This document shows, piece after piece, positions 42,233 through 50,805 of a stretch of 50,805 nucleotides of DNA. The stretch is from Providencia heimbachae ATCC 35613 (GTDB lineage: Bacteria > Pseudomonadota > Gammaproteobacteria > Enterobacterales > Enterobacteriaceae). Location of the stretch: NCBI RefSeq assembly GCF_001655055.1, contig NZ_LXEW01000039.1:1-50805 (forward strand), read 5' to 3'. Position 1 is the stretch's first letter, and the number at the start of each line of letters is the position of its first letter. The notes under the pieces are model-generated. The model worked only from the letters and a program-made list of their open reading frames with translations, made no database searches and had not been told where the DNA came from. The position numbers were made by a program, and so were the translations under genes.

Positions 42233-44098
42233 TTATTTCGCTAGATAAGTATTTATCGATTTGATAATACCCACGGTGTCTAGCCCAAGCTCGGCAATTA
42301 ACTCTTCTTGACTACCTTGTGAAATAAAGAAGTCAGGTAAACCGAGGTTTAGTACAGGCAGGATCTTTTTCTGGTGCATTAAAAACTCGTTAACACCACT
42401 ACCCGCACCACCCATGATGGCGTTCTCTTCTAATGTCACAATCAATTCGTGACTATTAGCCATTTGAAGAATTAATTCTTCATCAAGTGGTTTAACAAAT
42501 CGCATATCGACGACCGTTGCATTTAATTGCTCGGCAGCTTCTAAAGCATGGCTGAGCAATGTGCCAAAGCATAAGATAGCGATTTTCTCACCTTGGCGAC
42601 GAATAACCCCTTTACCGATTGGAAGTGGTGATAATGGTTGCAGCTCAGCGCCTGTACCTGTACCGCGAGGGTAACGAACTGCGGTTGGCCCTTCTTGGTA
42701 ATGATATCCGGTATGAAGCATTTGGCGGCACTCATTCTCATCACTCGGAGCCATGATTACCATGGTTGGAATACAGCGTAAGAATGAAATATCAAATGAG
42801 CCTTGGTGAGTTTGACCATCAGCACCGACAATTCCCGCACGGTCGATAGCAAACATCACCGGCACTTTTTGAATAGCCACATCGTGGATCAGTTGGTCAT
42901 AACCACGCTGTAAAAATGTTGAATAAATGGCGACAATAGGCTTATAACCCCCAATCGCTAAGCCTGCAGCAAAAGTGACTGCATGCTGCTCAGCAATGGC
43001 CACATCAAAGTATTGGTCTGGATACTCTTTTGAAAAGCGTACCATTCCTGAACCTTCACGCATTGCTGGCGTAATCGCCATCAGTTTGTCGTCATCTTTC
43101 GCTTCTTCACACAACCAATCACCAAAAATTTTTGAGAATGTTGGGCCTGTTTCTTTACTCTTTGGCAGGGCAAAAGTACTGGGATCAAATTTAGGTACTG
43201 CGTGCCAACTAATCGGGTCTTTTTCTGCTGGCTCATAGCCTCGACCTTTTTTGGTCATAATATGCAGAAATTGAGGACCTTTTAAGTCACGCATATTTTT
43301 CAGTGTTTGAGTCAATGCAATAACATCATGACCATCCACAGGGCCTATATAATTAAAGCCTAGCTCTTCAAACATGGTTCCCGGAACAACCATGCCTTTA
43401 ATATGTTCTTCTGTTTTTTTCAGCAGCTCTTTAATCGGCGGGAGATTTGAAAAGACTTTTTTCCCCCCCTCACGTAACGTGGTATATAGCTTGCCTGAAA
43501 GTAAATGGGCTAAATGATTATTGAGCGCACCTACGTTTTCAGAGATAGACATTTCGTTATCATTAAGGATAACTAACATGTCTGGTGCGGCATCACCGGC
43601 GTGATTCATCGCTTCAAAAGCCATACCCGCCGTAATTGCGCCATCACCAATCACACAAACCGTTTTTCGGCTTTTGCGCTCTTTCTCCGCCGCAATTGCC
43701 ATTCCTAATCCTGCACTAATGGATGTTGATGAATGGCCCACACTTAAGATGTCATATTCACTTTCATCGCGCCATGGAAAGGGATGTAACCCATTTTTTT
43801 GGCGAATAGTATCAATACGGTCGCGACGGCCGGTCAAAATTTTATGTGGGTAAGCTTGATGGCCTACATCCCATACTAGATTGTCAAACGGCGTTTTATA
43901 GACATAGTGTAATGCAACGGTGAGTTCAACGGCACCAAGGCCGGAAGCAAAGTGGCCACTAGAACGACCAACGCTACTCAGCAAAAATTGTCTGAGTTCA
44001 TCACAAAGCTTAGGTAAGCTTTCTTTCGGCAACAGGCGCAATTCGTCTGGTGTTTCTGCCAGTGACAGCGTTGGATATTTAGCGGTGTCGATACTCAT
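42233..44098 (-). CDS. dxs: Dxs, 1-deoxy-D-xylulose-5-phosphate synthase
   Basis: A 621-residue thiamine-diphosphate enzyme that condenses pyruvate and glyceraldehyde 3-phosphate, the first step of the MEP isoprenoid pathway. The N-terminal His motif [12 protein letters not shown], the cofactor motif [18 protein letters not shown]...NDN and the transketolase-like [17 protein letters not shown] are complete. One residue longer than E. coli Dxs. It is downstream of xseB and ispA, but a palindromic element occupies the ispA-dxs gap. Confidence 0.98.
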   Translation of the reverse strand: MSIDTAKYPTLSLAETPDELRLLPKESLPKLCDELRQFLLSSVGRSSGHFASGLGAVELTVALHYVYKTPFDNLVWDVGHQAYPHKILTGRRDRIDTIRQKNGLHPFPWRDESEYDILSVGHSSTSISAGLGMAIAAEKERKSRKTVCVIGDGAITAGMAFEAMNHAGDAAPDMLVILNDNEMSISENVGALNNHLAHLLSGKLYTTLREGGKKVFSNLPPIKELLKKTEEHIKGMVVPGTMFEELGFNYIGPVDGHDVIALTQTLKNMRDLKGPQFLHIMTKKGRGYEPAEKDPISWHAVPKFDPSTFALPKSKETGPTFSKIFGDWLCEEAKDDDKLMAITPAMREGSGMVRFSKEYPDQYFDVAIAEQHAVTFAAGLAIGGYKPIVAIYSTFLQRGYDQLIHDVAIQKVPVMFAIDRAGIVGADGQTHQGSFDISFLRCIPTMVIMAPSDENECRQMLHTGYHYQEGPTAVRYPRGTGTGAELQPLSPLPIGKGVIRRQGEKIAILCFGTLLSHALEAAEQLNATVVDMRFVKPLDEELILQMANSHELIVTLEENAIMGGAGSGVNEFLMHQKKILPVLNLGLPDFFISQGSQEELIAELGLDTVGIIKSINTYLAK

Positions 44099-44123
44099 TA
44101 GGTGCTCACTTTTAAATAGATAA

Positions 44124-44182
44124 ACCCGTCATTCTTTAAATTGTAGGGTATAGCGTGCCATACAATTTAAATTACGCCGGGT
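44124..44182. repeat. palindromic element between ispA and dxs
   Basis: A 59-bp palindrome: left arm 44124-44145 (ACCCG...AAATTGTA) and right arm 44161-44182 (TACAATTT...CGGGT), complementary at about 18 of 22 positions. It widens the ispA-dxs gap to 136 bp. Its left half resembles 18383-18408. Confidence 0.6.
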
Positions 44183-44234
44183 AATAAATGTGGTAATTAT
44201 CGATCTTATCGGTGCTAAAAGGCAAAGCATATTG

Positions 44235-45152
44235 TCAGCTTTTACGCTCGATTATAAAATTAGCTAACGCTTTTAGCATCTCTATATTATAGCCTTGTGA
44301 CTGAATCGTCTCTAAGGCAGCGATCGCATTATGATAGAGCTCACGTGCTTTTTTCTGTGCAGATTCAAGGCCCAATAGAGAAGGATAGGTGCTTTTTTCG
44401 TGTTCGGCATCTGCGCCTTGGCGTTTGCCTGTTTCGGAGCAGTCGCCAATGACGTCTAGGATATCGTCTTGAACCTGAAAGGCAAGCCCGATTGATTCAG
44501 CGTATTTATCTAAAGCGGGTAGTAATTGGCGGCCTTTTTCACCCGCAGAAAATGCGCCTAGGCGTATAGCTGCGCGGATTAACGCCCCTGTCTTATGTTG
44601 ATGAATACGCTCTAGAGCAGTGATGTCGACACGTTTACCTTCCGCATCAAGATCGAGGGCTTGTCCGCCACACATACCGGCTAATCCACTTGCATAAGCC
44701 AGTTCTGCAATCATTGCGATTCTATCTTTATCAGAAACATCTGGCATCTTCGCGGAAGAAAGTAATTGAAATGCAAATGTTTGCAGTGCATCGCCAGCTA
44801 AAACCGCATTACCTTCACCAAATTTAATGTGACAAGTTGGCTGGCCTCTACGTAGATCATCATCATCCATGGCGGGTAAATCATCATGGATCAGTGAATA
44901 AGCGTGAATACATTCAACAGCAGCAGCGGGAACATCTAAATTTTCTTGGTTGACACCAAGCATTGACCCAACAGCATAAGTTAAGAAGGGGCGTAAACGC
45001 TTACCCCCTAATAAAGTGCCATATTTCATCGCTTCCGCTAACGGTAAGTCAGCAAAGGGTAATGAATTCAAGGCATCTAGTAGGTATTGATTAACTCTAT
45101 CGTGGGCTTGTTGTTGCTGTAATGTAAAACGATCAGGGTGTTGTTCAGACAT
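44235..45152 (-). CDS. ispA: IspA, farnesyl diphosphate synthase
   Basis: A 305-residue trans-prenyltransferase that makes farnesyl diphosphate from IPP and DMAPP. The first Asp-rich motif HDDLPAMDDDDLRR and the second QVQDDILDVIGD are intact, with the IPP-binding GGKRLRP at about 50. It starts 3 bp after xseB, so the two are coupled, and feeds quinone and undecaprenyl synthesis with Dxs. Confidence 0.97.
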   Translation of the reverse strand: MSEQHPDRFTLQQQQAHDRVNQYLLDALNSLPFADLPLAEAMKYGTLLGGKRLRPFLTYAVGSMLGVNQENLDVPAAAVECIHAYSLIHDDLPAMDDDDLRRGQPTCHIKFGEGNAVLAGDALQTFAFQLLSSAKMPDVSDKDRIAMIAELAYASGLAGMCGGQALDLDAEGKRVDITALERIHQHKTGALIRAAIRLGAFSAGEKGRQLLPALDKYAESIGLAFQVQDDILDVIGDCSETGKRQGADAEHEKSTYPSLLGLESAQKKARELYHNAIAALETIQSQGYNIEMLKALANFIIERKS

Positions 45153-45155
45153 AGT

Positions 45156-45407
45156 TTATTCTGTATCAGGTGAAAAATTGTCTAGGGGTTTATTTTCATC
45201 GTCACTTAGCAGGATTTGTACGCGTTGTTCTGCTTGTTGTAAGACTTTTTGACCCTGCTTCGCAATTTGAACACCACGTTCAAACTCATTTAAAGCATCT
45301 TCTAAAGGAAGATCGCCTGATTCAAGGCGCGCAACAATTTGCTCGAGTTCTTTAAGCGAGTTTTCAAAACTGACAGGTGGAACTTGTTGGGATTTTTCTT
45401 TAGCCAT
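45156..45407 (-). CDS. xseB: XseB, exonuclease VII small subunit
   Basis: An 83-residue helical protein with the family core [27 protein letters not shown] and [22 protein letters not shown]. Several copies coat each XseA in exonuclease VII, which degrades single-stranded DNA. First gene of xseB-ispA-dxs; divergent from thiI, as in E. coli. Confidence 0.96.
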   Translation of the reverse strand: MAKEKSQQVPPVSFENSLKELEQIVARLESGDLPLEDALNEFERGVQIAKQGQKVLQQAEQRVQILLSDDENKPLDNFSPDTE

Positions 45408-45639
45408 AATTCTTTAGCCACTCATGCGTCACTAATGTTAAGTCATTTTGTCGAGGATATTTTAATTATTTAGCAGACTAGCGTAGTCTCGCCGTGGATA
45501 CAATTTATTATTGGTGTTTTTAGATTCAGTACGCAAGATAGTGCTATAATGCTTTCCTATATTGACAATTGGTAGAGTGTAAGTATATCACTTTTAAGAT
45601 GCGTCTGTTTTCCCCTCTAACGTTGAACATACAGCTATT

Positions 45640-47091
45640 ATGAAGTTTATCATTAAGTTATTCCCAGAAATTACGATTAAAAGCCAGACTGTAAGAATTC
45701 GTTTTATCAAGATCCTTACCAGTAATATCCGTAATGTCCTCAAGCCGCTTGGCGAAGAAATCGCCGTTGTCCGTCATTGGGATAACATTGAAGTGCGTGT
45801 AAAAGGGGAAACAAAACACGACGAAATTTGCGATATGCTCAGTCGTATCCCAGGGATCCACCATATCCTTGAAGTCGAAGAAAAACCTTTCACAAGCCTA
45901 CATCATATTTATGAGATGACGCATGAATACTATGGCGCCTCTCTTGAAAATAAAACCTTTTGTGTCCGTGTAAAGCGTAGAGGTAAACACGAATTTACCT
46001 CAATAGAAGCTGAGCGCTACATCGGTGGTGGGCTTAATCAACACATCGCCTCCGCAAAAGTAAAATTAACGCACCCAGATACAACCGTCCATTTAGAAAT
46101 TGAAGATGAAAACCTTATCTTAGTTAAAGCGCGCATCGAAGGTATTGGTGGCTTCCCTATTGGGACTCAAGAAGATGTTTTATCCTTAATTTCGGGTGGT
46201 TTCGATTCAGGTGTTTCTAGCTATATGCTGATGCGTCGTGGTTGCCGTGTTCATTACTGCTTCTTTAATTTAGGTGGCGCGGCTCATGAGATTGGTGTAA
46301 AGCAAATTGCACACTACTTATGGAACCGTTTTGGGAGTTCACATAAAGTTCGTTTTATTGCCGTGAACTTTGAACCCGTTGTCGCTGAAATCTTAGAGAA
46401 AGTGGATGATGGCCAAATGGGTGTGGTATTAAAACGCATGATGGTTCGAGCCGCTTCTAAAGTCGCAGAGCGCTATGGCGTACAAGCGATTGTTACCGGT
46501 GAAGCTTTAGGCCAAGTTTCTAGCCAAACGCTGACCAATCTACGTCTAATTGATAACGCATCGGATACCTTGATTTTAAGACCGCTTATTTCCCATGACA
46601 AAGAGCACATTATTAAAGTTGCCCGTCATATTGGAACAGAAGATTTTTCGAAAACCATGCCAGAGTATTGTGGTGTTATTTCGAAAAGCCCAACGGTTAA
46701 GGCTATTAAAGCGCGCATTGAAGCGGAAGAAGCAAACTTTGATTTCAGTATTCTTGATGCAGTGGTTCAAGAGTCAAAAAACATTGATATCCGCCAAATT
46801 GCCCAAGAAAGCCTTGAAAAAGTACCTGAAGTGGAAATGGTTAATGAGCTATCTGCTGATAATGAAGTTATCTTAGATATTCGTTCGCCAGATGAGCATG
46901 ATGTTAAACCGCTGATAATCGAAGGAATGGAAATTAAACATATTCCATTTTATCGACTGGGAACGCAATTTGGTGATTTACCAAAAGAGAAAACCTATTT
47001 GCTGTACTGTGAGCGAGGCGTTATGAGTCGTTTACAAGCGCTATATTTGAAAGAGCAAGGTTTTGATAATATCAAAGTGTATCGCCCATAA
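45640..47091 (+). CDS. thiI: ThiI, tRNA 4-thiouridine synthase / thiamine thiazole sulfurtransferase
   Basis: A 483-residue enzyme that puts sulfur on U8 of tRNA and takes part in thiazole synthesis. The THUMP domain is N-terminal; the PP-loop [11 protein letters not shown] is near residue 187; the C-terminal rhodanese domain has active Cys457 in [10 protein letters not shown], with the partner cysteine in [11 protein letters not shown]. No clear ribosome binding site precedes the ATG, but [16 protein letters not shown] matches the E. coli start. A strong terminator follows. Confidence 0.97.
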   Translation: MKFIIKLFPEITIKSQTVRIRFIKILTSNIRNVLKPLGEEIAVVRHWDNIEVRVKGETKHDEICDMLSRIPGIHHILEVEEKPFTSLHHIYEMTHEYYGASLENKTFCVRVKRRGKHEFTSIEAERYIGGGLNQHIASAKVKLTHPDTTVHLEIEDENLILVKARIEGIGGFPIGTQEDVLSLISGGFDSGVSSYMLMRRGCRVHYCFFNLGGAAHEIGVKQIAHYLWNRFGSSHKVRFIAVNFEPVVAEILEKVDDGQMGVVLKRMMVRAASKVAERYGVQAIVTGEALGQVSSQTLTNLRLIDNASDTLILRPLISHDKEHIIKVARHIGTEDFSKTMPEYCGVISKSPTVKAIKARIEAEEANFDFSILDAVVQESKNIDIRQIAQESLEKVPEVEMVNELSADNEVILDIRSPDEHDVKPLIIEGMEIKHIPFYRLGTQFGDLPKEKTYLLYCERGVMSRLQALYLKEQGFDNIKVYRP

Positions 47092-47101
47092 TTGTTAATC
47101 G

Positions 47102-47135
47102 AAAAAACGCGTAATCATTGTATTACGCGTTTTTT
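47102..47135. terminator. bidirectional terminator between thiI and yajL
   Basis: AAAAAACGCGTAAT (47102-47115) pairs with ATTACGCGTTTTTT (from 47122), giving a strong stem with A/T tracts on both sides between convergent genes. Confidence 0.92.
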
Positions 47136-47136
47136 A

Positions 47137-47730
47137 TTAGTCTTCAAGATAATCATTAATCCCATTAGGTAACACCAGCTGACCAGCAACTTCCCCTGCA
47201 ATTTTTCGACCAACTAATAATTCAATCAGTTTTAAACCAAAATCAAAAGCAGTCGCAGGGCCTTGGCTAGTCAGTAAATTGACGCGCTCATCAAAGTAAA
47301 CACGTCGGTCAACCCATCTATTTGCGGCAATTTTATCTTGTGTTGAAGGGTATCCCGTCATATTGCCAAAAGGGAATAGCTGATGGTATTCAAGGACTAA
47401 TGCAGGTGCAGCGCAGATAGCCGCAACAATTTTCCCATCAAGATGCATACGGCGAACTTTTTCAACCACTAAAGGGCTGTCACGGAAGGTTTCGGCGCCT
47501 TCTATTCCGCCGGGTAAAACGATAGCGTCAAAAGGTTCATCTGCCACCTTAATTAACGGGATATCTGCAATAATTTTAATGCCTCTTGAGGCGGTAATTT
47601 GAAGGCTTCCATCTTCATTTACACTGGCTAAAGTGACCTGGATTCCCGCTCTGACGAGTAAATCAGCGGTAGTCACTGTTTCAATTTCTTCGCTACCATT
47701 TGCTATGCATATTAGAACTGAAGCCGTCAT
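47137..47730 (-). CDS. yajL: YajL, DJ-1/ThiJ family protein
   Basis: A 197-residue DJ-1-superfamily protein. The nucleophile-elbow Cys106 (AAICAAPA) and its partner Glu15 (GSEEIET) are conserved, with [12 protein letters not shown] and [15 protein letters not shown]. coli YajL protects against oxidative stress and has been credited with chaperone and protein-deglycase activity, the latter debated. Its start lies inside the panE 3' end (38-bp overlap), so the two are co-transcribed and probably coupled. Confidence 0.96.
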   Translation of the reverse strand: MTASVLICIANGSEEIETVTTADLLVRAGIQVTLASVNEDGSLQITASRGIKIIADIPLIKVADEPFDAIVLPGGIEGAETFRDSPLVVEKVRRMHLDGKIVAAICAAPALVLEYHQLFPFGNMTGYPSTQDKIAANRWVDRRVYFDERVNLLTSQGPATAFDFGLKLIELLVGRKIAGEVAGQLVLPNGINDYLED

Positions 47731-48604
47731 ATTGTTGTTCTCGATTTTTAACTAAGTGGTATAAACGATCATTTTCATGAGTATGAAGACCGTGTGCTCT
47801 GGCTTGTTTAATTAAATAGCCTGTAATGTAATCAATTTCTGTACGTCGGTTCTTGCGAATATCTTGCAGCATTGACGAGTAGTTATCTGCAGTATTATAA
47901 ATAATGCCATAAATATATTCGGTGAGCTCAATGATATCGGTATGTAACCCTTCTGCGGTCATCACTTGGCAAATTTCATCAATAATACGTTTGATTTTTT
48001 CAGGGTGATTGAGCAGTTCACCATTTTTACAATCATATTCAACCGTGAGCGGGTTAATCACACAGTTAGCAATTAGCTTTCGCCAACACGTTGCTTCAAT
48101 ATGATTGTGCCAAGCTACATCCGGTAAAGCTTCATGTAAAATATCAGCAATAGGATAATAGGATTCAGCTTGGGAATTTACCGCGCCAATATGGGTTACC
48201 CCTTGGGCGACATGAAATACTTGATTATTATCTTGCCAAGCAGCATGTGTCGTGACGCCACTGAGAAATGGATGGCGTAAATGGCCTAACTCCTCAAGCG
48301 TTCCCATGCCGTTATGCAGCAGCAATATTGGACTAGTTTCAGGAATGCTACCAAGTAAGGGTAAAAGCGCATCAGAAACTTGCCATGCTTTTAAGCAAAC
48401 AATAATAAGCTCACTACTATTGAGGTGGTTAATATTATTACAAGGGATTAATTCACGAAAGGTATGACCATCAGGTTGATTAACATCGACAAATAAATCA
48501 GGCTGAGCAACACGTAACCAGCCTTGAATGTCATGTCCTTGAGTCGCAAGCGTGGCAAGCCAAAGCTTACCAATTGCGCCACAGCCAATAAGGGTTATTT
48601 TCAT
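47693..48604 (-). CDS. panE: PanE, 2-dehydropantoate 2-reductase
   Basis: A 303-residue NADPH-dependent enzyme that makes pantoate for coenzyme A. The Rossmann motif GCGAIGKLW is at the N-terminus; the catalytic lysine is in [14 protein letters not shown], and [20 protein letters not shown] near the C-terminus is a family signature. I place the start at ATG 48604 (MKITLIGCG), with AGAGGGAAG upstream; the frame's TTG at 48637 adds 11 residues without homology. Length equals that of E. coli PanE. Confidence 0.96.
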   Translation of the reverse strand: MKITLIGCGAIGKLWLATLATQGHDIQGWLRVAQPDLFVDVNQPDGHTFRELIPCNNINHLNSSELIIVCLKAWQVSDALLPLLGSIPETSPILLLHNGMGTLEELGHLRHPFLSGVTTHAAWQDNNQVFHVAQGVTHIGAVNSQAESYYPIADILHEALPDVAWHNHIEATCWRKLIANCVINPLTVEYDCKNGELLNHPEKIKRIIDEICQVMTAEGLHTDIIELTEYIYGIIYNTADNYSSMLQDIRKNRRTEIDYITGYLIKQARAHGLHTHENDRLYHLVKNREQQYDGFSSNMHSKW

Positions 48605-48628
48605 CGCTTCCCTCTGAAATGGGATCTC

Positions 48629-48692
48629 TATACCCAAATAATACGAATTGCAGGTCTACGATAACGCTACAACGTGGATAATGACGGGTATA
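48629..48692. repeat. palindromic intergenic element, copy C
   Basis: A 64-bp element with perfect 7-bp inverted ends TATACCC and GGGTATA. Inside the left end is AAATAATACGAATTGCAG, similar in reverse to the ends of copies A and B. It lies upstream of panE. Confidence 0.6.
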
Positions 48693-48732
48693 ACACCTTG
48701 TATCACGAGGTTTGTCAGATACCCTTCCAGTA

Positions 48733-48803
48733 TATACTCTAAGTCATCAGAGTTGTAGCGAGAGGCTACCGCTAAGTGTCTATAACTTGAAGTATAACGG
48801 GTA
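48733..48803. repeat. palindromic intergenic element, copy D
   Basis: A 71-bp element starting TATACTC and ending AACGGGTA, with TTGAAGTATAACGGG near the right end. It lies 40 bp from copy C in the same divergent gap, upstream of yajQ. Confidence 0.55.
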
Positions 48804-48850
48804 AAGACGTTATCATGCGCTTAACGATTTTATTAGGAGAGGCCTTAATC

Positions 48851-49342
48851 ATGCCATCATTTGACATTGTATCCGAAGTTGATATGAGTGAAGTACGTAA
48901 TGCGGTAGAAAATGCTCAACGTGAGTTGACTAGCCGTTGGGATTTTAAAAATGTTGAAGCAAGCTTTGAACTGAATGAGAAGAATGAATCAATCAAAGTG
49001 ACTAGCGTATCCGATTTTCAGGTTCTTCAGCTTATTGATATTTTAAGAGAAAAAATGGCTAAGCGCGGAATTGATGGCGCAGTGCTTAATGTCCCAGAAG
49101 ATATCGTTCATAGTGGAAAAATGTACAGCGTTGAAGTGACGCTAAAAGAAGGGATTGATGCCGCTATTGCGAAGAAAATCATTAAATTGATCAAAGATAG
49201 TAAGCTGAAAGTTCAAGCTCAGATCCAAGGTGAACAGGTTCGTGTGACCGGGAAAGCCCGTGATGACTTGCAAGGTGTTATGGCATTAGTACGTGGTGGT
49301 GATTTGGGGCAGCCGTTCCAATTTAATAATTTCCGCGATTAA
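48851..49342 (+). CDS. yajQ: YajQ, nucleotide-binding protein
   Basis: A 163-residue UPF0234 protein of two ferredoxin-like folds. [19 protein letters not shown] and the C-terminal [24 protein letters not shown] are diagnostic. E. coli YajQ binds nucleic acids; the Xanthomonas relative binds cyclic di-GMP. I choose ATG 48851 with TAGGAGA upstream, giving the E. coli length; the frame reaches back to 48815 without homology. Confidence 0.95.
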   Translation: MPSFDIVSEVDMSEVRNAVENAQRELTSRWDFKNVEASFELNEKNESIKVTSVSDFQVLQLIDILREKMAKRGIDGAVLNVPEDIVHSGKMYSVEVTLKEGIDAAIAKKIIKLIKDSKLKVQAQIQGEQVRVTGKARDDLQGVMALVRGGDLGQPFQFNNFRD

Positions 49343-49363
49343 TAATTTGCTATATTACCGGGT

Positions 49364-49382
49364 AGCCCGCCAGATGCGGGCT
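49364..49382. terminator. bidirectional terminator between yajQ and yajR
   Basis: AGCCCGC (49364-49370) and GCGGGCT (49376-49382) with a 5-base loop, followed by TATTG. It stands between the converging genes. Confidence 0.7.
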
Positions 49383-49394
49383 TATTGCCGTTAT

Positions 49395-50759
49395 TTAAAG
49401 TGTTTTTATCATCGTTTCTAGCTGTTCCCGTGTAATTATTTTCCTATCGACCTTAACGTAAACACTCATTTCTTCATCAATAATCACCACTTCCATCACA
49501 CCGGCTTGAGTTTCAAGGCAGTGTTGAAGTTGGGCCTTATTTTTAAATTGATGAGGTAATTCGATACGAATACTACTGACATAAGGCGGTTGGTTCATCG
49601 TCAAGCTGACCATAAACCATATTATAGTGAGCACTAACCCACTGATAAACACGGTACTCGCACCTTCGAAATCGTATAACCAACCTCCAAGTATTCCCCC
49701 AATAGCAACACCGATAAACTGGCTGGTGGAATAGACGCCCATCGCTGTCCCTTTGTATCCTGCGGGTGCTTCTTTGCTGATAAGTGAGGGTAAAATGGCT
49801 TCCATTATGTTAAATGCAATAAAAAAAAGCTGAAGGCCGAGGAAGATAACCCAAAGTTGGCTACCTGATAACCATAATGTGATTTCGGCTAACGCAAGAA
49901 CCACAATACAAAACAGAAAAACTTGCTTCATTTTACGGTATTTTTCTGCGTAAATAATAAAAGGTAGCACCGTGACAAAGGCAATCAGCATCGTCACTAA
50001 ATAGGCTTTCCAGTGATCTTTAGCCAGATATCCTGCATCCGTCATAATCAAAGGGAGGGCTACGAAGCTCGACATTAATAAGGAGTGTAAACACAAAATC
50101 CCAATATTAAGTTTGAGAAGTTGTGGGTGCATCAAGACCGCTTTTAAATTGGCTTTAACAAAGGCAGATTCTCGATTCATCACGTGGTTATTGCTGTTTG
50201 GCACCACAAATAGCGTTACAATAATCGCTCCAACGGCGAGCAGCGTAATTCCCCAAAACAGCCCACTTAGACCAACAAAATGCGTAACAATAGGGCCCAA
50301 GACTAAGGCGATAGCGAAGGTTAACCCAAAGCTAATTCCTAAAAAGGCCATTGCCTTAGTGCGATTTTGTTCTCGGGTTAGATCGGAAAGTAATGCCATC
50401 ACGGCAGCCGAAATGGCGCCAGCACCTTGCAACGCACGGCCAATAATAATTCCCCAAATAGAATCACTCAGTGCGGCGACAATGCTACCAATAATAAAAA
50501 TAATTAAACCAAAAACAATTAATGGCTTACGGCCAATTTTATCCGACATCAAGCCGAATGGAACTTGGAATACCGCTTGGCTAAGCCCATAAATGCCAAT
50601 GGCAACACCCACTAAAAATTCACTTGCACCCTGCAAATGCATTCCATAGCTGGTCAAAATAGGTAAGACCATAAACATTCCCAGCATTCGCAGGGAGAAA
50701 ACAGACCCTAGTCCCCAAGTGGCTTTAAGCTCAAGTAGGGTCATTTTATTATCATTCAT
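49395..50759 (-). CDS. yajR: YajR, MFS transporter with C-terminal YAM domain
   Basis: A 454-residue major facilitator with 12 helices; LMSDKIGRKPLIVFG is the loop 2-3 signature, and ALLSDLTREQNRTKAMAF and SLISKEAPAGYKGTAMG are YajR hallmarks. The last about 65 residues (from PPYVSSIRIELP) form a ferredoxin-like cytoplasmic YAM domain. The natural substrate is unknown; it groups with drug:H+ antiporters. I use ATG 50759 (MNDNKMT, like E. coli MNDYKMT); a further ATG at 50774 lies within the repeat and has no ribosome binding site. Confidence 0.95.
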   Translation of the reverse strand: MNDNKMTLLELKATWGLGSVFSLRMLGMFMVLPILTSYGMHLQGASEFLVGVAIGIYGLSQAVFQVPFGLMSDKIGRKPLIVFGLIIFIIGSIVAALSDSIWGIIIGRALQGAGAISAAVMALLSDLTREQNRTKAMAFLGISFGLTFAIALVLGPIVTHFVGLSGLFWGITLLAVGAIIVTLFVVPNSNNHVMNRESAFVKANLKAVLMHPQLLKLNIGILCLHSLLMSSFVALPLIMTDAGYLAKDHWKAYLVTMLIAFVTVLPFIIYAEKYRKMKQVFLFCIVVLALAEITLWLSGSQLWVIFLGLQLFFIAFNIMEAILPSLISKEAPAGYKGTAMGVYSTSQFIGVAIGGILGGWLYDFEGASTVFISGLVLTIIWFMVSLTMNQPPYVSSIRIELPHQFKNKAQLQHCLETQAGVMEVVIIDEEMSVYVKVDRKIITREQLETMIKTL

Positions 50760-50764
50760 AAAAA

Positions 50765-50805
50765 TACTCGTCATATTTCGAGCCGTAGCGGTGTTGGCTA
50801 CGCTC
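50765..50805. repeat. palindromic intergenic element, copy E (cut by window edge)
   Basis: TACTCGTCATATTTCGAGCC followed by a GTAGCGGTGTTGGCTACGC stretch matches the left half of copy B (TACTCGTCATACTTCACGCT). It lies just upstream of yajR and runs off the window. Confidence 0.6.

Noticed and set aside
43645-43660. TCACCAATCA inside dxs resembling the cai-fix repeat
   Set aside because: Only the first eight bases agree and it lies in conserved coding sequence, so it is probably chance.

Overview
The window is a chromosomal segment of an enteric gammaproteobacterium, most likely a Morganellaceae member close to Providencia. Many proteins align by eye almost end to end with E. coli orthologues (PhoB, SecD, Tgt, Dxs, ThiI, YajR and others), but the DNA is AT-rich with very AT-rich gaps. 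Blocks of the E. coli minute 9-10 order are preserved, while several accessory genes and one large relocated module are E. coli-unlike in position. The genus is inferred from gene order and composition, not from a search.

Layout. 1-4.9 kb is an accessory zone: the start of an exported protein, a nitroreductase, an orphan MetQ-type lipoprotein, and, divergent from it, a 2-oxoglutarate/Fe(II) dioxygenase with a cystathionine gamma-synthase-family PLP enzyme. 4.9-14 kb carries sbcC-sbcD, divergent phoB-phoR with a clear Pho box, and brnQ. 14-17.6 kb carries ggt, an unrecognised lipoprotein and a 2-Cys peroxiredoxin. 17.7-28.6 kb is conserved housekeeping: acpH, queA-tgt-yajC-secD-secF (tRNA queuosine modification and the Sec translocon accessory), then nrdR-ribD-ribH-nusB-thiL-pgpA.

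28.7-41.7 kb is a complete carnitine module: yaaU-fixXCBA on the minus strand, divergent from caiTABCDE, with the activator gene caiF converging on caiE. Its internal order is that of E. coli, where the module lies elsewhere on the chromosome; here it sits between pgpA and dxs. CaiT exchanges carnitine for gamma-butyrobetaine, CaiC/CaiB make and swap CoA esters, CaiD dehydrates carnitinyl-CoA, CaiA reduces crotonobetainyl-CoA, and FixABCX is thought to supply the electrons. The 571-bp divergent control region holds three copies of TCACCAATAYTG spaced exactly 59 bp apart.

42.2-50.8 kb returns to E. coli minute 9-10 genes: dxs-ispA-xseB (isoprenoid precursors; exonuclease VII small subunit), thiI, yajL-panE, yajQ and yajR.

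No tRNA, rRNA, CRISPR array, insertion sequence, prophage or defence system was seen. The most repeated non-coding structure is a family of short palindromic intergenic elements (TATACYC...GRGTATA ends) in at least five places, with a related shorter palindrome in two more. The best candidates for undescribed biology are the metQ/dioxygenase/PLP-lyase cluster, the phased repeats in the cai-fix control region, and the palindromic element family.
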